From positions 1 through 64,000 of the forward strand of contig NZ_CADDTS010000035.1 in the NCBI RefSeq assembly GCF_902753875.1: a stretch of DNA of 64,000 nucleotides, read 5' to 3'. Position numbers and translations under genes: made by a program. Below are positions 37,959 through 48,248 of the stretch, piece by piece. The stretch comes from Acinetobacter bouvetii (GTDB lineage Bacteria > Pseudomonadota > Gammaproteobacteria > Pseudomonadales > Moraxellaceae). Under the pieces are notes generated by a model. That model was given only the letters and a program-made list of their open reading frames with translations. It was not told the origin of the DNA and ran no database searches. How positions within the stretch are numbered: the stretch's first letter is position 1; the number at the start of each line of letters is the position of its first letter.

Positions 37959-38525
37959 ATGGGGTTATTGATTTTTTTTGTTTTGATTGTTGCCGTCATC
38001 GTGGCCTGTATCATGATCCGCAATAATATTGTACGTCATCACAATGCCTCCATTCGGGCCTGGTCAGATGTGGCCAGTTATGAACGTCAAAAAATTAAAA
38101 TTCTGGATGGCTTACAAGCCTTGGTAGAACAGTATTCAAACTTTGAACAAGGGACTTTAGAAAAAGTTACGGAACTACGCCAGAATATTCTCAATCTGAA
38201 TGTAAACAATGCTGATGTCCATCAATTACAACGTATTGAAAGCTTGAATAAAGAATTGATGCGGAGTTTAAATGTTGTGGTAGAGAACTACCCAGAACTC
38301 AAAGCCAATGAAATTTATCTTAAAATGATGAATGAAATTGAAGAACAGAATGAAAATGTCGGTGCAGCAATTACCATTTTTAACCGTAATGTAGAGCTGT
38401 TTAATAACCATATTCAGGTTTTTCCAAACAACATTGTCAACACCATGACTTTAGGAAAAAAAGCCATCCGCTCGTTCCGAGATGAAGCTGTCACACAAAG
38501 TTTTGACTATAGACCAAATTTTTAA
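37959..38525 (+). CDS. LemA family protein
   Basis: Protein of 188 residues with an N-terminal membrane segment (about 2–21) followed by a long helical domain: NNIVRHHNASIRAWSDVASYERQKIKILDG… then NVVVENYPELKANEIYLKMMNEIEEQNENVGAA, the LemA core. LemA proteins are helical membrane-anchored proteins of unknown biochemical role, frequently beside DUF3137 proteins or TPM-domain proteins. Pairing with the preceding gene suggests a shared complex. Confidence 0.88.
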   Translation: MGLLIFFVLIVAVIVACIMIRNNIVRHHNASIRAWSDVASYERQKIKILDGLQALVEQYSNFEQGTLEKVTELRQNILNLNVNNADVHQLQRIESLNKELMRSLNVVVENYPELKANEIYLKMMNEIEEQNENVGAAITIFNRNVELFNNHIQVFPNNIVNTMTLGKKAIRSFRDEAVTQSFDYRPNF

Positions 38526-38621
38526 ATCACACTGGGACTTCTTGCATCCAGTCATCATAAATCACAGCAAGAAGTCCTAATAAAAAATATAATCTAAAAA
38601 AAATACCTAATTAAAAGAATA

Positions 38622-39494
38622 ATGAACATGTTAGAACATATACCCTTACTTCAAGAGGCCCTGATTGAAGAGTTCTACGCCTTATATGATCAATATCATG
38701 ACGATGATATTTATGCCTGTGCCTTGGTATTCAATGAATATTTGGTGCTGGATTGTTTAGCGGTTTCGACTACACGCAGTTTGTTCTCCGAGCATGAAGA
38801 CCCGGCGCAATATTTATCTGAACATGATCAATGGGATGTCTCGAAATGGCGCTATCGCTCTTCATATTCTTCGGAAAGTCGCTTTACGCAATTTAAATTG
38901 CTGCTGGCCGATTATTTAAAAACTACCCATATATTTGGCAATCAGCTGCTGGAACAACACACTTATGGCCAAACGACTTTAGAATTAATTATTACTGCAT
39001 TTAAGCAGGCCAAAGAAGCTTGCACCGACTCCTATGGTCTGAACACCCACTCCGTTGTATTTTTTATCAGTCTTCCCCAGCAGCCTAAAGTGGCTGTACA
39101 TTCAGCTGAATGCCTTAATAAAAGTAGTCCTTTACTAAATGAATTTCTCCGGCATTATGCCCTTCATACCCTGCCTAAACATCCAAAGAGCAAACTAAAA
39201 CTCTCTCAGACAGAGAAAGACCTACTGGTCGATTTGGCACAAATGGTAGAAATCGAACCATATGATTATTTGCACATCTCACAGCAGGCTTATTTACTCA
39301 CCCTCGAATCGACCTTTATGGATAGTAATCCTTATATTCAGAAACTGGTTCAGACCATTGCTGCAATGGATACAGGTATGCAAAATGGCTGTGCCCTGGA
39401 AAAAAATGAAATATTAGAACGTATTGAACAGTTCTATCATGCCAATCACAACCCGACTTTGTTAGACAATGATCACTTTTCCAATCTTTCCTGA
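38622..39494 (+). CDS. Hypothetical protein resembling DUF4303
   Basis: Soluble protein of 290 residues. The start (HIPLLQEALIEEFYALYDQYHDDDIYACALVF) and the following WDVSKWRYRSSYS resemble DUF4303-type proteins, which are of unknown function and are sometimes seen near toxin-immunity genes. No catalytic motif is obvious; no toxin gene lies nearby. Two close ATG codons (38622, 38628) compete for the start. The C-terminal third has an acidic, helix-rich sequence. Confidence 0.6.
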   Translation: MNMLEHIPLLQEALIEEFYALYDQYHDDDIYACALVFNEYLVLDCLAVSTTRSLFSEHEDPAQYLSEHDQWDVSKWRYRSSYSSESRFTQFKLLLADYLKTTHIFGNQLLEQHTYGQTTLELIITAFKQAKEACTDSYGLNTHSVVFFISLPQQPKVAVHSAECLNKSSPLLNEFLRHYALHTLPKHPKSKLKLSQTEKDLLVDLAQMVEIEPYDYLHISQQAYLLTLESTFMDSNPYIQKLVQTIAAMDTGMQNGCALEKNEILERIEQFYHANHNPTLLDNDHFSNLS

Positions 39495-39559
39495 TCGACA
39501 AAGTATTCAGTTAAAAATTCAACAACACTGGCGTTTATGTTCGTAATCTAGGAAAATAG

Positions 39560-40768
<1,209 letters not shown>

Positions 40769-40871
40769 TCTTTCAGCATTTGCGCTGAAGAAAAAGACAA
40801 GGTAAATTGCAGAACAAGTCAGTTTATTTATCATGTAGTTGATAGTACATTTTTTAGTTTAGGAAATTGAA

Positions 40872-41201
40872 ATGAGCCTTTTTATTTCTACTGCTCACGC
40901 AGCAGGTGAAGCTGCACAACAACCAAGTTTGGTGACCAACCTTTTGATGATTGCGGTTTTTGTCGCAATTTTCTATTTCCTGATTTGGCGCCCTCAAGCA
41001 AAACGCGCGAAAGAACACCGTACTTTGGTTGAAAGCCTGGGTGTAGGTAGCGAAGTGGTATTTGCGGGTGGTCTGATGGGTAAAATCCTGAAAATTGAAG
41101 GTGATTTTGCAGTGGTTGAACTCAGCCGTGGTGTAGAAGTAAAAATTCAGCGCGCAAGTGTGATTTCAGTTCTTCCTGAAGGCACATTGAATAATCTCTA
41201 A
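40872..41201 (+). CDS. yajC: Sec translocon accessory protein YajC
   Basis: Protein of 109 residues with one membrane segment (about 20–43) ending in FLIWRPQAKRAKEHR, then the YajC cytoplasmic fold with LGVGSEVVFAGGLMGKILKI. It associates with SecDF-YidC in preprotein export. The ATG has AGGAAAT upstream. It stands first in yajC-secD-secF and is followed by a terminator-like hairpin. Confidence 0.95.
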   Translation: MSLFISTAHAAGEAAQQPSLVTNLLMIAVFVAIFYFLIWRPQAKRAKEHRTLVESLGVGSEVVFAGGLMGKILKIEGDFAVVELSRGVEVKIQRASVISVLPEGTLNNL

Positions 41202-41209
41202 TCAAAAAT

Positions 41210-41234
41210 AGTCGTGCCCTAGCACGACTTTTTC
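41210..41234 (+). terminator. Terminator-like hairpin inside the yajC-secD gap
   Basis: Perfect 8-bp stem agtcgtgc / gcacgact with loop ccta, followed directly by TTTTT. It lies 18 bp before the secD ATG and would reduce transcription into secDF unless read through. Confidence 0.75.
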
Positions 41235-41252
41235 ATTTTAAGAAGAAAACAA

Positions 41253-43154
41253 ATGCGTTATCCAGCATGGAAATATCTGCTGATCATTGTGGTATTGTTG
41301 ATCAGCACATTATATGCCCTGCCTAGTTTGTATCCAGATGAACCTGCTGTTCAAATTTCAGGTGCCAAAGCCGGCACCCAGATTGATCAAAGCATCGTAC
41401 AAAAAGCAGAGCAATTATTACAAAGTGAAAAAATTCCAAGCCACGACAACAGCTTTAGCAATAATGCTGCCCTGCTACGTCTCGACTCTTCTGAAGCCCA
41501 ATTAAAAGCTAAAGAAGTATTGCGTCGTGGACTGGGTGAAAATTATGTTGTGGCATTGAACCTTGCACCAACCACTCCGGAATGGCTACAAAAAATTGGC
41601 GCCAAACCTATGAAACTGGGTCTGGATTTACGTGGCGGTGTGCATTTCTTGCTTGAAGTGGATATGGACAAGGCCATCAGTCAGCGCATGGAAACATCCG
41701 CCACTGACCTCCGTCGTCAATTCCGTGATAACAAGCTGAAATTCAACAGTCTTTCTTTGAATAACAACACGATCACTGTGCAGTTTGCCAACAACAGTGA
41801 TCGTGAAGCAGTTATGGATTTCTTGCGTCGTAATGGCAATGAATTCAATCAGCAAGCGATTGCATCTGAGTCTGGTTCAACCTTACGTTTGAACTATACC
41901 GATGTCCGCAAGCAGGAAATTCAGTCTTATGCGGTCAACCAGAACTTGACTACCTTACGTAACCGTATTAACGAGTTAGGTGTGGCTGAAGCCTTGGTTC
42001 AAACCCAAGGTAGCAACCGTATTGTGGTTGAACTTCCGGGTGTTCAGGACACAGCTGAAGCAAAACGTGTCTTGGGTCGTACAGCCAACCTGGAATTCCG
42101 TCTGGTTTCTGATTCGAATGACCAATACATCGATCCTTATACAGGAAAATCAAATGGTCAGGCCTTACCTCCGGGTACTGAAGCTTTTGCCTATGAATCA
42201 CTGGATAGTGGTCGTGAATTACTGCTCAACCGTAACCGTATCTTGACTGGTGAACGTGTACAGAATGCGTCAAGTGGCTTTAGCCAGGACACTGGTGGTG
42301 CTGAAGTAAATATTACTTTGGACAGCGCTGGCGGTAAGCTGATGGCTGATGCAACACGTAATGCCGTAGGCAAACGTATGGCCGTATTATTCATCGAGAA
42401 CAAGCAGAAAATCAGCTATGTACCGGACCCTGTTACGGGTGCGCAAACTGAAGTTCGTACGCCTTATGCAGAATCTGTAATCATTAATGCGGCAACCATT
42501 CAAGCTGTATTGGGTTCTCAGTTCCGTATTACTGGTCTGGCTTCACCGCAGGAAGCGTCTGAACTTGCCTTGATGCTTCGTGCCGGTGCACTTGCAGCAC
42601 CAATGTACTTTGTCGAAGAACGTGTTGTAGGCCCAAGTTTGGGACAAGAAAACATTGACAAAGGTGTGTTATCGACTCAAATCGGTTTCCTTCTGGTGGC
42701 AATCTGGATGGTGGTGTTCTTCCGTCTATTTGGTTTAATTGCCAACTTTGCCCTGATTGCCAACCTGGCAATGATCCTGACAGTGATGTCATGGATTGGT
42801 GCCTCCCTCACCCTCCCGGGTATTGCCGGTATCGTGATTACCATTGGTATGGCGGTTGATGCCAACGTACTGATCTGTGAGCGGATTCGCGAAGAAATGA
42901 AATGGGGAGCCTCGCCCAAACAGGCGATTGTCGCGGGTTATGATCGAGCTTATAACACCATTTTTGACTCGAACTTAACCACTTTCTTGGTTGCGTTTAT
43001 TCTGTTCGCTATCGGTACTGGCCCAATTAAAGGCTTCGCCGTGACCTTGATGATCGGTATTGTGTGCTCAATGTTTACAGCCATTACTGTAACACGTGCC
43101 ATCGTACAGCTGATTTATGGCAAAAAGCGTAACTTGAAAAAGTTGAGCATTTAG
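41253..43154 (+). CDS. secD: Protein translocase subunit SecD
   Basis: SecD, 633 residues, uses the proton gradient to help complete preprotein export. One N-terminal membrane segment, the periplasmic P1 domain with LGLDLRGGVHFLLEVD, a second periplasmic part, and five C-terminal membrane segments with GIAGIVITIGMAVDANVLICERIREE, which carries the conserved Asp needed for proton coupling. The length matches E. coli SecD (615). It precedes secF by 7 bp. Confidence 0.96.
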   Translation: MRYPAWKYLLIIVVLLISTLYALPSLYPDEPAVQISGAKAGTQIDQSIVQKAEQLLQSEKIPSHDNSFSNNAALLRLDSSEAQLKAKEVLRRGLGENYVVALNLAPTTPEWLQKIGAKPMKLGLDLRGGVHFLLEVDMDKAISQRMETSATDLRRQFRDNKLKFNSLSLNNNTITVQFANNSDREAVMDFLRRNGNEFNQQAIASESGSTLRLNYTDVRKQEIQSYAVNQNLTTLRNRINELGVAEALVQTQGSNRIVVELPGVQDTAEAKRVLGRTANLEFRLVSDSNDQYIDPYTGKSNGQALPPGTEAFAYESLDSGRELLLNRNRILTGERVQNASSGFSQDTGGAEVNITLDSAGGKLMADATRNAVGKRMAVLFIENKQKISYVPDPVTGAQTEVRTPYAESVIINAATIQAVLGSQFRITGLASPQEASELALMLRAGALAAPMYFVEERVVGPSLGQENIDKGVLSTQIGFLLVAIWMVVFFRLFGLIANFALIANLAMILTVMSWIGASLTLPGIAGIVITIGMAVDANVLICERIREEMKWGASPKQAIVAGYDRAYNTIFDSNLTTFLVAFILFAIGTGPIKGFAVTLMIGIVCSMFTAITVTRAIVQLIYGKKRNLKKLSI

Positions 43155-43161
43155 GAGATCG

Positions 43162-44130
43162 ATGATGACTGATATGACTCAACCGAAAAAGAAATACGGT
43201 CGCCCGGATGATGAGCGCATAATTGACTTTATGAAAATTGCCAAACCAGCGGCAATTATTTCCATCATCCTGACTGTCGCAAGCTTGTTCTTTATTGTGA
43301 CCAAAGGTCTAAACTTAGGTTTGGACTTTACTGGTGGTGTCTCCGCCGAACTGAACTATACACAACCGGCCAATCAGGCTGATGTGGTGTCAGCTTTAAA
43401 CCAGGCCGGTTTTAAAGATGCAGTCGTGCAAACCCTCGGTAGCAATAAAGACCTTTTGGTTCGTATGCCTGTTCAAGACATTGAAGTAGAAGATCTGAAT
43501 AATGCGATCACCAAAGCTGCGCAGTTACCGAATAATCCAGCCGTAGTTCACAAAGTAGATTCTGTGGGTGGTCAAGTCGGTAATGAGCTTTATATTCGTT
43601 CGGCGGGTGCAGTCGCGTTAGCATTACTGTTAATGCTGGTATACGTGACTATTCGTTTTGAATTCAAGCTGGCTTTAGGTGCCGTTCTTTCACTGTTCCA
43701 CGACGTGATTGTGACCATTGGTATTTTTGCCATGATGCAATGGCCGTTTGACTTAACCGTATTGGCGGCCATTCTGGCGCTATTAGGTTTCTCGTTAAAC
43801 GATAACATTGTGGTATCTGACCGTATTCGTGAAAATTTCCGCAAGATCCGTGGCGCAAGCCCGCGTGAAATTGTCGATATTTCCTTAACAGAAACCTTAC
43901 GTCGTACCATTCATACCTCTGCAACGTTATTGCTGGTTGTTCTTGCAATGATGTTCCTAGGTGGTGAAGGTTTACACTGGTTCTCTGTTGCCATGTTTAT
44001 TGGTGTATTTGTCGGTACCTATTCTTCAATTTACATTGGTACTGCCTTTGCCCTTTGGCGTGGTCTGAACCGTCAAGACTTTATTGTTCAGGTTAAACCA
44101 GAATTCGAAGAGGAAGAAATTCCTAAGTAA
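43162..44130 (+). CDS. secF: Protein translocase subunit SecF
   Basis: SecF, 322 residues, partner of SecD. N-terminal membrane segment near 32–52, LGLDFTGGVSAELNY (the periplasmic start), and the C-terminal membrane block with VLAAILALLGFSLNDNIVVSDRIRENFR. AGGAG stands before the double ATG. It is the last gene of the run; a bidirectional terminator follows and separates it from the convergent pigment cluster. Confidence 0.96.
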   Translation: MMTDMTQPKKKYGRPDDERIIDFMKIAKPAAIISIILTVASLFFIVTKGLNLGLDFTGGVSAELNYTQPANQADVVSALNQAGFKDAVVQTLGSNKDLLVRMPVQDIEVEDLNNAITKAAQLPNNPAVVHKVDSVGGQVGNELYIRSAGAVALALLLMLVYVTIRFEFKLALGAVLSLFHDVIVTIGIFAMMQWPFDLTVLAAILALLGFSLNDNIVVSDRIRENFRKIRGASPREIVDISLTETLRRTIHTSATLLLVVLAMMFLGGEGLHWFSVAMFIGVFVGTYSSIYIGTAFALWRGLNRQDFIVQVKPEFEEEEIPK

Positions 44131-44150
44131 TTTCTGATTTCTCGTCAATT

Positions 44151-44178
44151 AAAAAGCCCATCACATGATGGGCTTTTT
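44151..44178. terminator. Bidirectional terminator between secF and the pigment cluster
   Basis: Palindrome aaaaagcccatc-acat-gatgggcttttt with A-run on one side and T-run on the other, serving both convergent transcripts. Confidence 0.88.
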
Positions 44179-44205
44179 TATGTTCAATCGACACTCGATT
44201 GTCGA

Positions 44206-44640
44206 TTAGAACTTCACGATATCGCCTTTTAATGCGACACCGGCAACCGCCATTCCTTTGGCACATTGATAAGTTGTGCTGCTCTTGGTTTCATTTGACT
44301 TATAGAAACTCACGATATTGGTCACGGCATTGGCGCCTTTTGCTTTAGCGGTATTCTGGAATTGAATCAGCGCTGAACGCAAAACATGATCGCATGAACT
44401 TTCTGCAGATTTGGCAAAACCATTGGTTTTCTTGTTGGTAACCAAACCTTTTTGAATCACCTTACCACCAGAGCGAGTGCCGGCCAGATAGAACTTCACT
44501 GAACCGTCCAGCGTACCATCAGCAACGGCGCGACTCACCGCTTCCTGAAAATTAAAATCATGCATTTCATCTGCTGCCTGAGCCGAAGCCACTCCAGCCA
44601 AGCTCAATACAGCTGTCAATGCTAATTTTTTAATAAACAT
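44206..44640 (-). CDS. Small secreted protein at the end of the aryl polyene cluster
   Basis: Protein of 144 residues with a Sec signal peptide (cleavage likely after SAQA). The mature part contains three Cys and the segment AKGANAVTNIVSFY followed by YQCAKGMAVAGVALKG, a pattern seen in small secreted proteins sometimes mislabelled as excinuclease ATPase subunits. It has none of the ATPase or UvrA zinc motifs. It lies 20 bp downstream of the last ketosynthase on the same strand, so it probably belongs to the pigment transcript. Role unknown; periplasmic assistance in pigment transport is speculation. Confidence 0.65.
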   Translation of the reverse strand: MFIKKLALTAVLSLAGVASAQAADEMHDFNFQEAVSRAVADGTLDGSVKFYLAGTRSGGKVIQKGLVTNKKTNGFAKSAESSCDHVLRSALIQFQNTAKAKGANAVTNIVSFYKSNETKSSTTYQCAKGMAVAGVALKGDIVKF

Positions 44641-44660
44641 AATTTACCCTCTAGTTGTTG

Positions 44661-45884
44661 TTAGACACGTTTAAAAATCAGGGAGGTGTTAATCCCTCCA
44701 AAAGCAAAATTATTACTCATAATGGTGTCAGCCTGAATCTGTCTAGATTGTTTAACGATATAATCCAGATCACCACAAGCTTGATCTATTTCTTCTAAAT
44801 TTAAGGTCGGAATAAACTGGTTGCGCTGCATCATTTCAATGCTCAACCAGGCTTCTATTGCACCACACGCGCCAAGTGTATGTCCAAAATAACTTTTTAA
44901 GGAGCTGATCGGTTTTTTACCCAAGACCCGTGCTGTGGCTTGAGTCTCAGCAATATCCCCCTGATCGGTGGATGTACCATGGGCATTGACATAGTCAATC
45001 TGAACTGCCGGAATTTGCGCATCGGCTAATGCCAGTTGCATACAGCGTCCCATCATTTCCGAGTCCGGACGGGTAACATGCTGACCGTCGGTGTTGCTGC
45101 CATAACCAATGATTTCTGCATAAATATGCGCACCACGGGCCTTGGCATGTTCATATTCTTCTAAAATTAAACAGCCTGCACCTTCTCCCACCACCAGACC
45201 ATCACGTTTGGCATCAAATGGACGCGGAGTTTTTTCCGGATGTTCATTTTGGCTGCTAGTAGCCAGAAGTACATCAAACACCGCTGAACCTGCGGCACTG
45301 AGTTCTTCTGCGCCACCGGCCAGCATCACGGTTTGCTTGCCGTATTTAATTGCTTCATAGGCCTGACCGATGGCCATGGAACCTGACGTACAGGCACTGG
45401 AGGTCGGCAAAGTTAAGCCTTTCAAGCCAAAATATACAGTTATGTTGACAGCACTGGTATGCGACATCATACGAATATACGTCGTGGCATTGAGTTTATT
45501 CATGTTGTTATCGAGCAACATGCTACCAAACTCAGCAACTGCATCGACACTGCCGGCAGATGAACCAAAAGCAACCCCTGTTTGGCCACTGCTTAAAATC
45601 GGATCATTGAGCAGCTTTGCATCTTCCAATGCTTTTTCTGCACATACGGTCGACATCAGCGCCACCCGCCCCATACCACGTGTCACCTTACGGTTAAAGT
45701 GTTTGGGAATGCTATAGGACTCGACCGGGCCACCCAGTTTACTGCGTAAATCAGTGTAGACTTCCCAGTCCGGCATATAACGAATACCGCTTTTGCCCTG
45801 TTCGAACTGCGCAAAAATTTGATCTGCCGTTTCACCCAAAGAGGTGATTCCCGCCATGCCGGTGACCACAACACGTTTCATCAA
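44661..45884 (-). CDS. apeR: Beta-ketoacyl-ACP synthase (ApeR-like)
   Basis: Ketosynthase of 407 residues with a complete Cys-His-His active site: Cys165 in TSSACTSGS, His in NAHGTSTDQGD and His in KSYFGHTLGACGA. It condenses malonyl-ACP with an acyl primer. Its place after KS-DH-KR in the order O-P-Q-R of the E. coli aryl polyene cluster suggests the ApeR role, possibly priming or making the short-chain partner. It overlaps the reductase gene by 4 bp. Confidence 0.82.
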   Translation of the reverse strand: MMKRVVVTGMAGITSLGETADQIFAQFEQGKSGIRYMPDWEVYTDLRSKLGGPVESYSIPKHFNRKVTRGMGRVALMSTVCAEKALEDAKLLNDPILSSGQTGVAFGSSAGSVDAVAEFGSMLLDNNMNKLNATTYIRMMSHTSAVNITVYFGLKGLTLPTSSACTSGSMAIGQAYEAIKYGKQTVMLAGGAEELSAAGSAVFDVLLATSSQNEHPEKTPRPFDAKRDGLVVGEGAGCLILEEYEHAKARGAHIYAEIIGYGSNTDGQHVTRPDSEMMGRCMQLALADAQIPAVQIDYVNAHGTSTDQGDIAETQATARVLGKKPISSLKSYFGHTLGACGAIEAWLSIEMMQRNQFIPTLNLEEIDQACGDLDYIVKQSRQIQADTIMSNNFAFGGINTSLIFKRV

Positions 45885-46606
45885 ATCAAACCTCCGTTGA
45901 CCGAAATCACTTGACGGGTGATATAACTTGCATCATCACTACACAAAAATTTCACCACTTTGGCCACTTCATCGACATGCCCCATGCGTTGTAATGGAAT
46001 CATTTTCAAGGCATGTTCTTTGACTTCTTCGGTGACCATTTCTGTTTCAATTAAACCCGGTGCCACACAATTGACGGTAATTTTTCTTTTCGCCAGTTCC
46101 AGTGCCAGGGCTTTGGTCGCACCAATCAGGCCAGCTTTAGCCGCACTGTAATTGACCTGTCCCCGATTGCCCATTAAACCTGAAACAGATGATAAAGTCA
46201 CAATGCGTCCGCCTTTTTTCAGACGAATCATTGGCATCACCAGCGGTTTAAGCACATTATAAAAACCATCCAGAGAGGTGGAAACCACTTCATCCCAGTC
46301 ACTATCAGTTAAGGCCGGAAATGCCGCATCACGAGTTAAACCGGCATTCAGCACCACCCCGTAAAATGCGCCATGTTCAGCAACATCCTGTTCCAGCAAT
46401 TGCATGACTTTTTCACGCTCATTCACATCAAATAAAATGGCATGACTGGCTTGACCCAAAGCTCGGATTTCCTCGACCACCTGCTCGGCTTCTTGCTGTC
46501 TGGAACGTGCATGCACGGTGACATCAAAACCTGACTGTGCCAATTGCAAGGCAATGGCTTTACCAATGCCGCGGCTTGAACCTGTCACTAATATTCTTCT
46601 GCTCAC
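45881..46606 (-). CDS. apeQ: 3-ketoacyl-ACP reductase (ApeQ-like)
   Basis: FabG-type short-chain dehydrogenase of 241 residues: GSSRGIGKAIALQL cofactor loop, catalytic Ser in SSVSGLMGN, and Tyr-x3-Lys in YSAAKAGLIG. It reduces the beta-keto group during each round of polyene extension with NADPH. It overlaps both neighbours by 4 bp, indicating coupled translation. Confidence 0.88.
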   Translation of the reverse strand: MSRRILVTGSSRGIGKAIALQLAQSGFDVTVHARSRQQEAEQVVEEIRALGQASHAILFDVNEREKVMQLLEQDVAEHGAFYGVVLNAGLTRDAAFPALTDSDWDEVVSTSLDGFYNVLKPLVMPMIRLKKGGRIVTLSSVSGLMGNRGQVNYSAAKAGLIGATKALALELAKRKITVNCVAPGLIETEMVTEEVKEHALKMIPLQRMGHVDEVAKVVKFLCSDDASYITRQVISVNGGLI

Positions 46607-47040
46607 ACTGTATCCCTAATCTTTTCTTCAATTTCTGTCGGCTCAAAGACGCTCAACATGGCACTAAAACAGTGTTCCTGATATTCAATTTCACATTGAA
46701 ACTGCCCCAAACCCTCATGCAGATAGGCTTGTTCCGCCTTAATCCGCACGGTTTCCCCCAGTGCAAAATATGGCACGGGCAACTGCATTTTACGGGTCCC
46801 CAATAAAAAACCGATTTTCGGCGGCAAGCCTGACATCTTACCTTTATGTCCCGCATAGGCACTAATGGTCTGTGCCATCAGTTCAATACTGGTCCAGGTT
46901 GGAAGTCCCTGATCTTCACAAAACATCAGTTCAGGACGAATCACCAGTTCTGCAATGGCAAAATGGTCATTGGCTTCAATCAAATGGTCGACAAAAACCA
47001 TCGGTTTTTCATGCGGTATAAACTGTACGGCATCCATCAT
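46603..47040 (-). CDS. apeP: 3-hydroxyacyl-ACP dehydratase, hotdog fold (ApeP-like)
   Basis: Protein of 145 residues with the ApeP-type sequence FIPHEKPMVFVDHLIEAND and SIELMAQTISAYAGHKG. It dehydrates the beta-hydroxyacyl-ACP to the trans-enoyl form; no enoyl reductase is encoded, so double bonds accumulate and make the conjugated polyene. A second dehydratase domain is fused to the ligase upstream in the cluster. It overlaps both neighbours by 4 bp. Confidence 0.82.
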   Translation of the reverse strand: MMDAVQFIPHEKPMVFVDHLIEANDHFAIAELVIRPELMFCEDQGLPTWTSIELMAQTISAYAGHKGKMSGLPPKIGFLLGTRKMQLPVPYFALGETVRIKAEQAYLHEGLGQFQCEIEYQEHCFSAMLSVFEPTEIEEKIRDTV

Positions 47041-48242
47041 TTCAGCGTGGTTCCAAAAATCAGACTGATATTACTGCCCCCAAAGGCAAAAGAATTACTC
47101 ATGACATATTTTATCGGTTGTTGCAACTCGGCGTGCAGTACATAGTTGGCTTGATCCAGTTCCGGGTCAATAGGACCTGCCTGATGCAAAGGCAACCAGG
47201 ATTGATCAATCAGCACCTGTTGGCAGATTGCCGCTTCAATGGCACCTGCAGCACCCAGACAATGCCCGGTCTTATGTTTGGTACTACTGATTGGCACTTC
47301 ATAGGATTGAAACACGGTCTGAACCGCTTTAATTTCCATGGCATCGTTTTGCGGCGTGGCGGTGCCGTGCATGTTCAAATAGGCAATCTCGTCAGATGTG
47401 ATGCCAGCAATACTCAAGGCTTTTTGCATCGCTTCTGCTGCCCCTTTGCCTTCTGGATGCGGTGCTGAAATATGCCAGGCATCCATCGATTCCCCTGCCG
47501 CCATCAACATCACTGGTGCAGTTTCTTTGGACAATAAAAACAGGCCTGCTGCTTCACCAATATTGATGCCGTCACGCTGTGCCCCACAAGGCTGACAAAG
47601 GTCGTTAGATAAACTTTCCAGACTGTCAAACCCATTCAAGGTCAACCGACACAAGGTATCTACACCACCGACCAGAACCGCATCGGCCAGATCAGCATTA
47701 ATCAAACGCTGTCCTGCCGCCATGGCTTTGGCACTGGAAGAACAGGCGGTGGAAATGGTATAGGCCGGACCTTCCCAGCCCAAATACTTTTGCAAGCCTT
47801 TGGCCAGACTGCCCATTTCCTGCTTGTAATGTGAAATTTCTTCATGCACTTGATTTACAAAATATTGTTTGAGCAATATTTCATTGTCGGCAATGCCTGA
47901 AGTCGAGGTACCCAATATCACCGCCAGACGTTTCACATCAAATTGCGCAGTATAGGCCCGTACTTCAGCTTCAATTGAACTTAAAGCGGTTAAGGCAAAG
48001 CGTAAATTGCGTGAATCGACATGCGCTAAAAAGTCTGGAACTTCTTCGATCAAGGCGTGTGGATAGGCGCCCACCCAGACCTGTTTTTCCGGAATAAAGC
48101 CGGAACTTAAGGTCAAGGTATTTTCCTCACTGGTCATGGATTGCCGTATCTGTGCAGCGTTATGGCCTAGCGCAGACAAAGCAGCACTCAGCTGAATCCC
48201 CACTGCAGGATGTGATATCGTCATTTTATCGTCCATAATCAT
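47037..48242 (-). CDS. apeO: Beta-ketoacyl-ACP synthase (ApeO-like)
   Basis: Ketosynthase of 401 residues with Cys167 in ISTACSSSAKA, His in MHGTATPQND and His in KHKTGHCLGAAGA, so the active site is complete. In known aryl polyene systems the ApeO ketosynthase works as a heterodimer with the chain-length factor ApeC. Here the chain-length factor is the first gene and this KS is far downstream. It starts 6 bp after the lipoprotein gene. Confidence 0.82.
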   Translation of the reverse strand: MIMDDKMTISHPAVGIQLSAALSALGHNAAQIRQSMTSEENTLTLSSGFIPEKQVWVGAYPHALIEEVPDFLAHVDSRNLRFALTALSSIEAEVRAYTAQFDVKRLAVILGTSTSGIADNEILLKQYFVNQVHEEISHYKQEMGSLAKGLQKYLGWEGPAYTISTACSSSAKAMAAGQRLINADLADAVLVGGVDTLCRLTLNGFDSLESLSNDLCQPCGAQRDGINIGEAAGLFLLSKETAPVMLMAAGESMDAWHISAPHPEGKGAAEAMQKALSIAGITSDEIAYLNMHGTATPQNDAMEIKAVQTVFQSYEVPISSTKHKTGHCLGAAGAIEAAICQQVLIDQSWLPLHQAGPIDPELDQANYVLHAELQQPIKYVMSNSFAFGGSNISLIFGTTLK

Positions 48243-48248
48243 CCTCCT

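Noticed and set aside
38622..39494. Immunity protein of a toxin-antitoxin or polymorphic toxin pair
   Set aside because: The resemblance to DUF4303 is weak and no toxin gene lies beside it.
44206..44640. Name excinuclease ATPase subunit for the small secreted protein
   Set aside because: It has a signal peptide and no Walker or UvrA zinc motifs; the name is an annotation carry-over.
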